From contig OZ023274.1 of the NCBI GenBank assembly GCA_964007475.1, forward strand, positions 40,665,860 to 40,729,859: 64,000 nt of DNA. Direction: 5' to 3'. The notes under the pieces are model-generated. The model did no database searches. It was given only the letters and a program-made list of their open reading frames with translations, and was not told the origin of the DNA. The position numbers and the translations under genes were made by a program. Of the stretch, positions 22,581-34,064 are shown one piece after another (position 1 is the first letter of the stretch; the number at the start of each line of letters is the position of its first letter). The stretch comes from Hybos culiciformis (Eukaryota; Arthropoda; Insecta; Diptera; Hybotidae).

Positions 22581-23604
22581 TATTCTATAAGTTGTACCTG
22601 ATTAATTTTGTGTTTAATTCTGATTTTGTATTTAATTCTGATTAATTTTGTAAATTCGAATAAAATTTTATTTTCATTGTTTAAATGTTGTTTTAGTCAT
22701 AATTGGTCTTTTTGAAGGCTTTTAGTTTTTTATTATTATTTTTGATACTTAGGCCTGTCGAACTTTCACTATCGAAATAACACAGCCGCCAATCTATGTT
22801 TTAAGTTAAATTCGTTTACCATCTTACTTTTTTTTTGTAAATGATAGATATTTCTGTTTTTAAAATTATTTATATTTTTCATATTATAAAATTTTATTTT
22901 TTTTTTAAAAAGTAATAAATTTTTTTCCTACAGTGTACATTTATTTTGGTCGAACCATTTGACAGATAAAAATTTCTATGTGTAGTCTTTATATAGAGAA
23001 GTCATTGAATTTATATTTACAATAAATAATCTCCTTGTTGCTGCCATTTTCCTCGTTTGTTGATAAAGGAAAAAAAAATTCTTACTTGACATTTGAAAAT
23101 TGACAGCAGACTTTATAATGACAACAAAGATATTTTCAGGGTTACCATTGTTCTATTTTTATTCATTTTGTTTTTTTGAATAAAAATAAGTGCAATTTTT
23201 GAAGTGTGGTTTAAATTTTTGTACTTTAGGGATTTTAATCCAACCACACTCGTTAAAAAATTTAGTAGTAGAGGTTCGAAGATCCTTTAAAAATAGTAGA
23301 TTGAAACACATGTTAAGAAAATTCATCAACTGATCGACTGGCCGCTTTTTAGAAAAAAAGAAATAGCCGCGTATTTTTTTATTGGTTCTTTTTTTTTTTT
23401 TTTGTTTGCTCAGAGGAAAAATATAGATTAGCTCAGAGGGAAAATATAGATTTTTAGCATTATAAACTAAGCTTTGTTTGACATTGATATGATGCATGTG
23501 AGAGGTATACATTTGCAAATTTTTTTTTTTTTTTTGTATTTGTCTGTATTGAAATATTGTGAGTGTGAGTGATATTATTTTTGTTTATAGTATTACGCAG
23601 TTCA

Positions 23605-23690
23605 AAATGAAGAATGTAAATACAATATAGAGCAATGTAAATACAATTTACATCACAGGGAAATGTAAATACAATTTACATTCCTCTATA
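23605..23690. repeat. Palindromic minisatellite of FB copy 2
   Basis: Three to four repeats of a near-palindromic 20-mer (AATGTAAATACAATTTACAT) separated by 8-10 bases. It occupies the same relative position as unrelated palindromic repeats in the other FB copies. Confidence 0.8.
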
Positions 23691-23716
23691 ATTGCATGTG
23701 TATTGATGCATGTAAT

Positions 23717-26700
23717 TTATTTATTTATTTCGTTTAGCTCAAACTATTACAAAAAAAAAACTTATTTCTAAAGAATTTACAATTTACTATTCTTAAAAAA
23801 AAAATTACAATTATTAAGTTTACAATTCACTAAATATTACTACGTAAAAGTTTAATTTTTAAAGAATCTTTGGATAAAGAGAAATCAATTACATTTTTAT
23901 ACTTATTACATATCATAAGCATTCTATTAATTGGTTCGTGTTGTCCGTAATTTGTTCTGTGGTGTTTGATCGTGAAGGGATTTGTGTTACGAAGGTGGGG
24001 AAATGATCGGAAGTTAAGTCGTTGGAATATAAAAGGGGAATTAAATTTATTGTTGGCAGCTTGTGATATAAAAATAATATCAGCTACTTCTCGCCTTTTG
24101 GTTAACGATACCATATTAATCAATTTTAATCTATTTTCATAAGGTGGTAAGACTAAAGAGTCAGCCCAAGGCAAATGTCGGAGAGCAAATCTCAGAAAGT
24201 TTCTCTGGATGGACTCAATCCGGTCTGTATGAATTTGATAAAAGGGTGACCATACTTGCGTAGCGTATTCCAAATTGGGACGAACAATAGTGTTATATAA
24301 CTGCTTAATAATAAAAGGATCATCAAATTCACGTGACCATCTTTTTACAAAACCAAGCATTGAATTTGACTTATTTATTATGTAGTCATAGTGCAGTTTA
24401 AAAGTCAGCTTCTCATCAAATACAACTCCCAAATCCCTAAAATATGTTACTTTATTTAATTTCTCATTATTAATCGAATAATCATAAAGAACAGGGTTTT
24501 GACGACGAGCGTAGGTCATGAACGCACATTTCGGAATGCTAAGGGAGAGATTGTTTGACCGGCACCACGTAAAGAATCGATTCAAATCTTCTTGAAGGAG
24601 CAAGGCGTCCTCAGTTGAATTTATTCTTTTAAATATTTTCATGTCGTCCGCATAAATAAGAAGTTTGCTATTTATAATTAATGAAATTACATCATTAATT
24701 GAAATTATAAAAAGAAGCGGACCCAAATGGCTTCCCTGTGGCACACCTGACAAGGCCTCGTACTCCGATGATTCTGCAGACCTAAATTTAACAGTATAAG
24801 TACGCTTTCTTAAATAAGAACCAACCCAATTTATGAAGTAGGAGGGAAATTTAAGTTTCTCCAGCTTAAATAAAATTATATCATGTGGTACTAGATCGAA
24901 AGCTTTACTAAGGTCTGTATAAATAACGTCAGTTTGTGACCCGGCTTCCATTGATTCTATTAAGGTAGAGGTTTTTTCAATCAGATTAGTCACAGTCGAT
25001 TTCCCTTTCATGAAGCCATGCTGATTTGGAATTAAGAAGTCCTTGCATATACTGTAGACTAAATCATAAATAAGAAGTTCAAAAAGTTTAGGAATTGGAG
25101 ATAAGTTGGCGATGGGTCGGTAGTTTTTAATATTCTGTTTTGGTCCTTTTTTATGAACAGGTCTAATATATGATTTTTTCCAAACATTTGGGAATATGCT
25201 GCAAGAAATAGAGAAGTTAAAAAGGGATGAGAGTGGGGCAGCTAGTGATTGAGAGCATTTTTTAAGTATTATTTCAGGCACTCCATCAGGACCAGGGTTT
25301 AAATTATTATTCAGCTTTTCTAAATATTTTTCTACTTGAGGAGTGTCAAAATGCAAGTCAAGGGCAGGGATACTATTTGTGTCGTTTATATGATGAAATT
25401 GGTTTTCGTCAATTACAAAGTCAGAATTGTTAAAAGAGCTCGAGAAAAATGTTTTAAAGAATTCAGAAATAATTTTTGGGTCATTACTTTTATGTCCATT
25501 AAACTCAAGAAACGTTGGAAATTGATCACATTTTCTTTTTGAGTTAACAAATTTCCAAAATGACTTCGGATCATCTTTAATTTTTCTGGACATTTCAGCT
25601 ACGTAATTTTTATAACTTTGCTCCGTAGCATATTTGAACTCGTCGAACAGCCTAACAAATATCAAATAATCTTCATTTTTTTTAGATTTAAGGTATGACT
25701 GCCATGCCTTATTTTTTTTGTTTCTGAGCTTTTTAAGGTTTGGACTAAGCCAGATCGGACTAGAAGCCGCGCTTTTGTCAATAATGAGGGGAACGAATTG
25801 CATAAAAGCTTTATGCAAAATCTCATAAAATTTCGAGGTAATGATTTCAATATCTACATTTGAAAATAATGTAGAGAAATCATATGAATTGAAGAAACTA
25901 TTCAATTCTTCGAAGTTTGCTTTGCTAAAGTTAAATTTGTAAACTTTAGCAGTGTCTGGTTCGGGGGGAGCATTAATACAAAAAGAGAAACTTATAGGGG
26001 GATGGAAATTGTCAATGTTAGTTAAAGGGCTAACCTTATCGTTAAAAACAATATTATTCCAATCTGAAACAAAGATTAGGTCTAGTTGTCTGGAAAGGTT
26101 ATTTTTTATTTTTGACGTTTGTTGTAAAGAATGGCTATTTAAGGTGTCGATAAATAAACAGTCGATGTTCTGGATGAGGTTATCAGGGACCAGGTACAGT
26201 TCTTCATCGTGGGGTGTCCATCTGATACTAGGTAAGTTGAAGTCACCACAAAGGATAATTTCATCTGGAGAGTTAAGAATGGGAATAATTGTTTCTATTG
26301 CGCTTAAGACACCTGAATATATCTCGATATTAGAATTAGGAGGAATGTAACAGGAGAGCACAAAAACTGATTTTGTCTCAAATTCAATTTTCACGCAAAT
26401 AATTTCTAATTCTGGGTCAGAAATTGGGATTTCACAAGAATGGAGAAATGATTTAACTGCTATTAGTACTCCACCACCTTTTGGAATATTATTTTGAGTA
26501 AGTGGCACTCTAGGATGCTGTTCATGATACCTATCCTTCCTATAGGTATTGTAAGAATTTCCAAATAATTCCAAAGAGTTTATGGAGCTAGTCAGCCATG
26601 TTTCAGTTAATACGTAAACATCATAATCTAAGATAATTGAGTTAATGAAGACATCTTTGGTTTTGGTGCGTAGTCCTCTTGAGTTTTGATAATATATAGT

Positions 26701-26799
26701 GAAATCCAAAGATTTAGAAGAAGGGAGAACAGAACGAGGGATAGCTATAAGATTGTCTTGAGTTGGGTAAGGGACGAAAAAACTTATCGTGGCTCTCCC
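23717..26799 (-). mobile_element. Jockey-like non-LTR retrotransposon, 5-prime truncated
   Basis: A 3.1-kb insertion on the minus strand. It ends 3-prime with GAGCTAAACGAAATAAATAAATAAA, a short AAT-repeat tail. It is flanked by TAAT on both sides (23713-23716 and 26800-26803) within an FB repeat. It holds the endonuclease and reverse transcriptase ORF but no ORF1, so it is 5-prime truncated, as usual for target-primed reverse transcription. The 3-prime untranslated part is only about 110 bases. The uninterrupted frame suggests a recent insertion compared with the other relics here. Clade assignment (jockey superfamily, CR1/jockey-like) is from domain order and motifs. Confidence 0.9.
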
Positions 26800-26862
26800 T
26801 AATGGACCATTTACCGAGCTAAATTTGCGAATGTAAATACAACTTACCGAAGCCCTGCGCAT
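23830..26862 (-). CDS. Endonuclease-reverse transcriptase (ORF2) of non-LTR retrotransposon
   Basis: A single 1,010-codon frame. Residues 1-21 come from the invaded FB repeat; the retrotransposon begins near residue 22. An AP-endonuclease-like domain spans roughly 53-290, with YYQNSRGLRTK at 57-67, LTETWL at 85-90, GDFNLP at 206-211 and a D-x2-H near 284-287. The reverse transcriptase domain runs about 515-790, with NPGPDGVP, NYRPIANLSPIPKLFE, the first catalytic aspartates in YTDLSKAFD (648-656), SGVPQGSHLGP and the catalytic YADD at 737-740. The C-terminal part is basic and hydrophobic without a visible RNase H domain. It would nick target DNA and reverse-transcribe its own RNA. There is no stop or frameshift, so the enzyme could be active, but the ATG lies in foreign sequence and expression would depend on promoter activity in the FB repeat. 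Short ORFs on the opposite strand here are shadows. Confidence 0.93.
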   Translation of the reverse strand: MRRASVSCIYIRKFSSVNGPLGRATISFFVPYPTQDNLIAIPRSVLPSSKSLDFTIYYQNSRGLRTKTKDVFINSIILDYDVYVLTETWLTSSINSLELFGNSYNTYRKDRYHEQHPRVPLTQNNIPKGGGVLIAVKSFLHSCEIPISDPELEIICVKIEFETKSVFVLSCYIPPNSNIEIYSGVLSAIETIIPILNSPDEIILCGDFNLPSIRWTPHDEELYLVPDNLIQNIDCLFIDTLNSHSLQQTSKIKNNLSRQLDLIFVSDWNNIVFNDKVSPLTNIDNFHPPISFSFCINAPPEPDTAKVYKFNFSKANFEELNSFFNSYDFSTLFSNVDIEIITSKFYEILHKAFMQFVPLIIDKSAASSPIWLSPNLKKLRNKKNKAWQSYLKSKKNEDYLIFVRLFDEFKYATEQSYKNYVAEMSRKIKDDPKSFWKFVNSKRKCDQFPTFLEFNGHKSNDPKIISEFFKTFFSSSFNNSDFVIDENQFHHINDTNSIPALDLHFDTPQVEKYLEKLNNNLNPGPDGVPEIILKKCSQSLAAPLSSLFNFSISCSIFPNVWKKSYIRPVHKKGPKQNIKNYRPIANLSPIPKLFELLIYDLVYSICKDFLIPNQHGFMKGKSTVTNLIEKTSTLIESMEAGSQTDVIYTDLSKAFDLVPHDIILFKLEKLKFPSYFINWVGSYLRKRTYTVKFRSAESSEYEALSGVPQGSHLGPLLFIISINDVISLIINSKLLIYADDMKIFKRINSTEDALLLQEDLNRFFTWCRSNNLSLSIPKCAFMTYARRQNPVLYDYSINNEKLNKVTYFRDLGVVFDEKLTFKLHYDYIINKSNSMLGFVKRWSREFDDPFIIKQLYNTIVRPNLEYATQVWSPFYQIHTDRIESIQRNFLRFALRHLPWADSLVLPPYENRLKLINMVSLTKRREVADIIFISQAANNKFNSPFIFQRLNFRSFPHLRNTNPFTIKHHRTNYGQHEPINRMLMICNKYKNVIDFSLSKDSLKIKLLRSNI

Positions 26863-26866
26863 TAAA

Positions 26867-27806
26867 ATACATTATATGCGTATAAATTTATTAATATTTA
26901 TTCACTTTAGTTATTTTTTGTTTTGATCGATATCCTTGAACAAAAACCACCTAATTCGGCCTATTCGCCAAGGAGATTTTTATGTACCAAGGATATTTTT
27001 ATGTATTTTTGTTTGGGAAACTTTATCTATTTATAAAACTTATCCAGTTCCAGCAAGAATGTTATAAAATTAAACTTAGATTTTTTTTTGTATTATTAAC
27101 TTAACGTAATATTTTTGTACTGAAAATTTTATACTCTACCTCTATCTTTACTCTATTCAATACAAGTTTAAATCTCATAATTAAAGCGATTTCATAAATT
27201 AAAACCTTATTTTTTAAATATAAAGAGTTTTAAAAAATATTTAAAGAATATATGAAGCGTAATTATATTAAAGTTTAATATTTTCCACTTCAAGCACTGA
27301 AGGATTTCTTATAGAGTCTATAATTTTCAATCGACGTCGCGTCGCCAGAATCAAAAAAGAATGAATAATAAAAAATAATAATTTAAGCAAATTTTTTCCT
27401 TAATTCTTAATATAAAAATTTTTTTTCTGTGTAATAAATAACAAAAACTTTTTTGTTAATAAAAATCAAAAAAAGGAAATCAAAATGATGTTTTTTTAAT
27501 AAATAGAAATAATGTTATTATTGATTGATGACATTTTAATTCTAAATGTATATTCTATATGTATATATAAAGCTTTTAAAATGAAATAAATTTATTAAGA
27601 AAACGAAAAAGAAATTTGACATATTATCAATATTTCAACGAAAATAAAAATATTTTGGTTAAAAAAAAAATAAACGTTCAACATTAGAGTATTAACAATA
27701 ATATGTTTTCAACAGTCATTGAAATATTAACTATAATAAATTAATTTTCCCAAAAAGAAAATTGTTACAAGTTATAAACGGTAGACCTAATAGTAATAAA
27801 AATTAT
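26867..27806. other. AT-rich stretch, no gene seen
   Basis: Only a short duplicated phrase (CCAAGGAGATTTTTATG, CCAAGGATATTTTTATG) at 26965-27005 was noticed. No coding signal. Confidence 0.5.
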
Positions 27807-28171
27807 TTAATGTGCATCGGTAAGTTGTATTTACAATCGTAAATTTAGCTCGGTAAATGGTATATTACATGCGTCAATACACATGTAATTATTTAATTAA
27901 GTAAATTTTATTTACTTTCTCCGTATTAAGTAAATTTTATTTACATACTTACTTCATTTTGAACTTTTGTTTATTTTTTGCATTGCAAATGTATTGATTG
28001 CAACTACCCGTCAAATGCACATTAAAACAGTATACAAAACATGTTAATAATATTTGTTATACAGCTCGTTGTGTATAAACACAAAAACACAAAGCACTTG
28101 TCAAGTGTTTTTGTGTATACACAACTCGTTATAATAACAAATTTTCTTAACATGTATTGTAATCTACTATT
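27807..28171 (+). mobile_element. FB palindromic repeat, copy 3 (complete, compact)
   Basis: Left end TTTAATGTGCATCGGTAAGT. It then has the conserved ACATGCGTCAATACACATG block, a two-unit minisatellite of AAGTAAATTTTATTTACTT palindromes (27898-27950), the CATTTTGAACTTTTGTTTAT linker, and a hairpin whose arms contain ATTTGTTATACAGCTCGTTG and its imperfect complement around AAGCACTTGTCAAGTGTTTT. The right end is ATCTACTATT at 28171. There are no terminal inverted repeats linking the two outer ends and no coding capacity. Confidence 0.85.
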
Positions 28172-31100
28172 AGTTGCAGCCGGACGAACCTCTTTAAGTA
28201 TAATGAAAGTAAGTAATGAAAACATATTATTGTATATATACGTCTATTTGTTTTCAAATTGAAATTGGCCGCAAATTTTGTTATAATACGAAATATGTTT
28301 TGAAATGTAATTTTATTGATAAGATAGTTCGCCTTTTTGTTTATCTAAAAGGAGACGGACACAAAAAAGGAGTTTTTAACAAACAAAGAATAAATAGGTA
28401 TTTATTTACTATTTTATATTCACAAGAAAAAGGTAAAACTTAAAAAAAATTGGAAGAAATCATATTATTGTATGTTTTGTTCTATTTATAGGCAAAATAA
28501 TAAAATTACTGAATTGTCTCCATAAAAGAGCCTATGGAATATGTTTGAAAGAAAAAGACTTATAAAATATTTTGTGACTGTCATTTGAATTTCTGCAAAT
28601 ATTAGATTTGTAGAAGTTTAAGATAATATATATCAGTTTGTACACTGTCTTATGTATTAAAAAAGATGTCAAGGATTTTTTTAACTGGTAAGTAAAATTT
28701 TATATAGCCAAAATTTTAATTATTTCACATTATATTTTTCGTATATATTAAGTTTTCATATATGTGTACTTATAAAACCAGAAATTTTATTTAAAATTTT
28801 ATTTTCTAGTTTTAATAGTTTTGTTCATTAATATTAAATATGGGTGAATCGACGGTATCCGGATTTTCCCAGAAAAATAATTTTCCAAAAAAAAAAAAAT
28901 ACAAGTCACAGAAAAACAATTTCCAAAATTACTTCAATTACGTCATAGAAGTTATTGTTAATCATTTAAAATTTATACAATAACATTTATTCCAGCAACC
29001 CATTTATGGCAGTAATTTAATAATGAAGAAAAAACCTTATATATTCGTTTCAAAATGCCAAAAGCAACAAGGATATAACTTAACTACCTACGTTTCTATT
29101 CACAATTTTTATACTCAAGGCTTTATAATTTTTATACTCAAGGCTTTATTATTCTGAAGAAAAATACTTTTATTATAATTTCTAAAAATCCACTCCATCA
29201 TCTTTAAAAATAACTTTTCTTCTTCAATGCAAAATACATACCGTAACAGACAAGAATAAATGTGACCAATTCTCATAAATAGAAATAAACTATTTTATTT
29301 ATTATTTTATAGGTTTTGGAACAAAAAAATTAAAAATAAATAAAATTTCTGTAGAAATAAAACGCAAAAGAAACCTATCCAAAGTTCTAAGAAATTTTCA
29401 TTTTTATTCTTTTTGTTTTTGTGTTTTTTTTTTCAATGAACACACTTTTATTTCATTTATTGTTGCAAAATTTTCAATATACCCATTTACCTAAAAAAAT
29501 GGTTTTTCAAAGTAAATAAAAAAACGAATTCAAAGTTTTTGTTTGTGCCAAACCAGATATTTAAAAAAATATCTATAAATATTTATAATTTTCAATGAAA
29601 AATAATTTTATTTTTTTTGCAATAAATTGAAAATAAAACTTTGATTGGTTTTTTTTTTGTTTTCATCTGTTGGGAACATAAAAATATTTTATTTAAAAAA
29701 AAATAATAAACTTAACCTTAAAAAGTTGAACAAATTAAAAATAGTTTACCACTACTGTGTGGATTCTCGGAATGAACTGCATTGCTATTGCACTAAACTA
29801 TAATACTTTGTATTTGTCAGTTCTGCTTTCTGCATAATCATTAATATGGAGACAGGGTATATAAAAGGATTTAATCCATTTTTAAATTTCGTAATCTAAA
29901 ACAGAAGTTGTGTTGTGATCCAGAATAATATTATTCTTATAAAATTATTTCTTGTGTACCTAACAAGAATGTATAAAATTATATAGTTTGAAAAATCGTA
30001 CACAATTAATATTCAGTCCAAACCTAAATGGAATTGCGATACTAACTGAATGCCTTATTGTTTGATTTATACAGGTAGTTAGTAGCCAGCAATATAAAAT
30101 CTAAAAATATTTCCGTATTATATTTAATTAAATAAATAAATTCATGAAATAATTTTGAATTTCTGAAAGATTTTTTAATAATTTTACTATGAACTTGTCA
30201 AAAAATAACGAATTATTATGAAGAAGAATTTAAACAGAAATTACTATTTTTATAATTCAGGAGTCGGCAACTTTGAACTAGAGAACGATAGCCGAGTTCT
30301 TAATTTTATGAAATAAAAATATTATCATTTTGTTTTCATAAATCTCATTTATTAAAAATTCTAATTTCAAATAAATTATTAACTGTTGTAGAATATTATA
30401 ATATTTAAAATTTGTGTAAATTTGATTGAAATTAATTAATAAATAATAAATAAACCACACAGACCCCAGACACAACCCCAGATAGTCCGCAGGTCAATGA
30501 TGGCATGAATTTCTGATTTGATAGATAAAAATAAACAAAAACAAATTAAATTTGTCTACTAAATATATACCTACAGCTCTCTTAAAACCTCTGCCTTTTA
30601 TATGAAAAAAAAAAATGTTTTGTATTTTCCGTTTATGTAACTCCTTTTTTTTTTGGTTCTTTTATTCATCTTATGGGTTTTTATATTTATTTCAAGATAC
30701 TGTCACATATTTTTTCCTTCTTTATATTGTTTACTTTCATTTTTCTTTTCAGAAAAAAGGATCTAGACCTTTTTTTATTTTTTATCTTATGAACTTTATA
30801 CGAATTTTTAAACCCTATCGATACATAAATGTTAGGCATCATTTTGCATACATAATATTGAACAAAGCAAAAAAACTTTTTGGTTAAGATTGCAAAAATG
30901 ATAAGATAAATATTTTTTTTTTTTAAAGTTGAGTTCTTTTATTTTGAGTGTGTGTACAAGTAAAAATGTTAAATATGTGTATCTAAATTTTGACGGAAAT
31001 AATTTATACATGAAGCCAAAAATATTATTAATCTTACTATTTTCTAGAAAATCATGATTACATAATGATAGTGTAAAATCATTTGGTAATTAACTTTTAA

Positions 31101-31451
31101 TCTTCCGAAATTGCGAAGAACTGAGTTACATGTTGTTCCAGGTACATATAAATGAACAAAATTGTCTAAATGAATTCATATTTGATTGAGTGTCCCAACT
31201 ATAAAGTGAAAATGAAAACAAATTGTCATAAAATACATTTCCAAATTTAAGTAAAAATTGTCGTTTTTATCCAAAGAAAAAGTTATTCTTCAATTTTATC
31301 TACTTACACATAAAATAAATAAAAAATAAATTTAATTCAAATATTTTCCATAAAAATTAAATTTTGTAAATATTTTTCTGTAATAACATAATCGTATAAT
31401 AATAATATTCTTTTAGACTGTATTTAAACGAAAACTTTCTGTTCTATCAAC
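28172..31451. other. AT-rich stretch, no gene seen
   Basis: Long homopolymer-rich region. A hAT-like left-end phrase (CAGGAGTCGGCAACTTT) occurs at 30258 without a matching right end. The 90-codon hydrophobic frame at 30615-30887 is Phe/Tyr-rich low-complexity translation and is not believed. Confidence 0.45.
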
Positions 31452-32303
31452 TTAGGACTCAGAGGCGGTTCTAACGGGCGTCGCACCTGGCGGTTGCCCC
31501 AATCAGAAAACAATGAAACTAAAAATTGTGGCTTCTATTCTATTAACAAGGTCATTAAACCGTAAATTTTACAAAATGTTTACGTATTGATGGCATTTGG
31601 TATAGTATCACGAACTTTTGAATACAAAAAATTTGCCAAATTGTTTTTGAAAATCGATCAAAAATTTCACAAAAAGTTTTTTTGATTGTAAAATGCTTTG
31701 AAAATTTTGTTAAAATTATCAAATTTGGCGGCATGTATTTTTAATATTGAAAAATGCAGCATAACTATACGGAAATAACGTACTATAAAATATACTGAAT
31801 GAAGAATATTAAAAAAAAGATTAATACAGTACGACTAATAAACTTTAAACCTATTTTTCTCATATTCAGTTTAATGTAGATACTGTTTTTTTTCCCTATA
31901 ACTGCAGTATACGCGTTCGGTGTTCATCAAAATACATAGCGATACATAGTCATAAATCATGTTACCAATTTTGGTGTAATATACCAATTGATAAATGTAG
32001 AGGTCAATCCTACGACAATGCTGCAAATATCGCGTAAATATAAGGGTCTGCAAGCGGATATAAAGCAACATAGTCCAACGCGCTTTACTTACCATGTATG
32101 ACCCATTCTTTAAATTTTGTAATTTAATTATTTTTTGATAATTTATTTTATAGAAATAATATTTAAATGAAATTGATTTTGTTCGAGGTTTTTCATTAAA
32201 TTTTAATTAATAATGTTTTATTTTATTTTAATTTAGAGAGTAGGATCCGATTTTTTTCAGCGCCAGGGGCCCCGACACCGTTAAAACCGCCTCTGTTAGG
32301 ACT
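31452..32303. mobile_element. Non-autonomous hAT element with perfect 8-bp duplication
   Basis: The element proper is 31460-32295 (836 bp). Its ends are CAGAGGCGGTTCTAACGG and, at the right, the complement of CAGAGGCGGTTTTAACGG; the next bases also pair partly (ACCTGGCG against CGCCAGGGG). Both sides are flanked by TTAGGACT (31452-31459 and 32296-32303). The CAGAGGCGG end and 8-bp duplication are hAT hallmarks. No transposase motif was recognised inside. The 74-codon minus frame at 31871-32095 resembles nothing known to me. Confidence 0.93.
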
Positions 32304-34064
32304 CAGAGATTACTGTACAGAGTTGTACTTAGAACAGATTCAAAAATAATTACAAAAAAAACATTGTGATTGTAAGTTTCTTACATAAAAGTTGTATGTG
32401 AGACAAATTTATATTAAATGATAGATCAAATATGCAAAGGATCAATATGGAGATTATACTATTATACTATTATATTAACTGAATTCAAAATAATGTTACT
32501 TATTTGAAAACAAATAATTAGTAAATGGATATTTTGATTTTGAAAATAAAATAATAGATATAATATTAAATAATTGAAATTTAATCTAATTTTGATTTTA
32601 ATTGAAAGGTATATCACAGTTTTTACTTCAATTTCACAGTTTCAAATTGAACTCATAATTAAATTTAACAAGACATTTTCATAACATAATTTGTCATTCA
32701 TAATAGTTTATATAGTTTTATCTCTGAAAAACTTTCTCATTTAAATTATCGTAAATATGACATTAAAATAAAATATTATGACAAATTTTTGTAATATTAA
32801 AAAAAAAAAGAAGAGAATTTATTTAATTTAAAATTATATAATAAGTATTAAGTACTATATCTAGTTTTCATTATATATAAATGGAAAATGGTGTAGAATA
32901 TTATGATCTTTTTTGCATTACAAACATAAACTAATTAAAATTAGAATTATTATAGAATCCATTCTAATTTTTGATCATTATTATTTATTCTTATATTCTT
33001 TTAACAGAAATGATTTCAAAATATTAGGATTATTGATTTATTTTTCCAACTATAATTTTTAATAATATTGTCCTTAGAATTTTCATACATTAAAAATAAC
33101 AAAACTGAACACTAATTTTCCGCATGTGTGGACTTGAAAAGCAAAAGACTTCCAATTAAGAAAATTTCAAAATTCGATTTTATATTATCAAACACTAATA
33201 TTTTAAGCTTTTCATAATTTTGCACTATATACTATTATCAAGTTAATGCATTTAAATTCATTTTTATATTTTCAATAAATTTGTTGGTATTTCAAAGAAT
33301 AAATTGTTAGAACCATAGTTAAAGATTATCATAATTTGCTTCGTTTGCATTAAAATATTTTTATTAGTTTTTTAAAATAAATGTTTCATCTTGAATTTCA
33401 TCTTGAAGTGATAATTTTGAAATCAATTTCTATATCTTTTATCTATTTTTTTCAGTTCGATTGCTTACCTTTTCAATGCTTTATTTATGTTTACATCAAA
33501 ATTATAAAAAGAAAAAACCAACTGGACTTCTTCACGACAAAATGTATTTTCGTTTTCAAACCTTCAATACATAATACAATGCTGATTATTGTTTTTTTTT
33601 ACATTAAAATTATGCACACACTATCTTCCAAAAATAATAAAAAAACATTTTCTGACCTATTTATTCATTTTTTTTCATATTCTGAACACGTTTAATTTTA
33701 ATTGAATTTTATTATTAAAAAAAAAAAAAGGATTCGAAAAGTTTCACCGACATTCTCATGTCACCTGGTATCAATTTCATTTTTTAAACTGTTTTTTATT
33801 TTAGGAAATTATTTCAACATACATACATTACATATGTATAAATCAGAATAACCATAGAGAATAAAAGACTTTTGCCTATTTTTTTTTACAAAAAATAAAA
33901 TTGTCAACAATACTAAAAAACTTTTTGAAAAAATAAATCAAATTTTCTTCTATGAAAAAAATTTAAAAGTAAAACTAAAATGTGAAACTCCCGTTTTTTG
34001 TAAATTTGAATTAATATTGCTTTTCAATTACTTTCCAAATCAAAATCAAATGCTTTCCAAAGTT
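32304..34064. other. AT-rich stretch, no gene seen
   Basis: A 104-codon frame at 33381-33695 is A/T-biased, hydrophobic and without recognised family; I treat it as chance. Nothing else was found. Confidence 0.45.

Larger units (their letters stand above)
21938..23007 (+). mobile_element. 1,070-bp P-superfamily-like transposon
   Basis: Terminal inverted repeats of about 20 bp begin CA and read CA(C/A)TGACTTCTCTATATAAA at both ends. They are flanked directly by an identical 7-bp AATTTAT (21931-21937 and 23008-23014). Inside lies a two-exon THAP-domain reading frame. P-superfamily transposases carry an N-terminal THAP domain, their repeats commonly begin CA, and target duplications are 7-8 bp, so the three signals agree. 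The rest of a transposase (RNase H-like and GTP-binding regions) is absent, so this is an internally deleted, non-autonomous copy. Two perfect or near-perfect palindromes (22001-22034 and 22148-22199) lie within its left half. Confidence 0.75.
23292..26866 (-). mobile_element. FB palindromic repeat, copy 2, split by a retrotransposon
   Basis: The minus-strand left end (TTAATGCGC... CGGTAAGTTGTATTTACATT and GCTCGGTAAATGG) is at 26866-26800. The remainder resumes at 23716 with TTACATGCATCAATACACAT and continues through a minisatellite of AATGTAAATTGTATTTACAT palindromes (about 23605-23690), the CAATACAGACAAATACAAAA block and the right end ATCTACTATT at 23301-23292. The central long hairpin seen in other copies is lost here, being replaced by unrelated A/T sequence. 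The comparison with the uninterrupted copy at 27.8 kb fixes the insertion point of the retrotransposon to a single TAAT. Confidence 0.85.

Noticed and set aside
23268..23285. tRNA B-box-like word GGTTCGAAGATCC
   Set aside because: Spacing is wrong for a B box and no A box, acceptor stem or anticodon arm can be formed nearby.
25336..26350. Plus-strand ORFs of 68 and 132 codons and the minus ORF at 25662-25850
   Set aside because: Shadows of the reverse transcriptase frame.
30258..30500. hAT element starting CAGGAGTCGGCAACTTT
   Set aside because: No matching right end, no 8-bp duplication and no transposase sequence were found; too weak to annotate as an element.
30615..30887. 90-codon hydrophobic ORF
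   Set aside because: Phe/Tyr/Leu-rich composition is what poly-T-rich DNA yields by chance.
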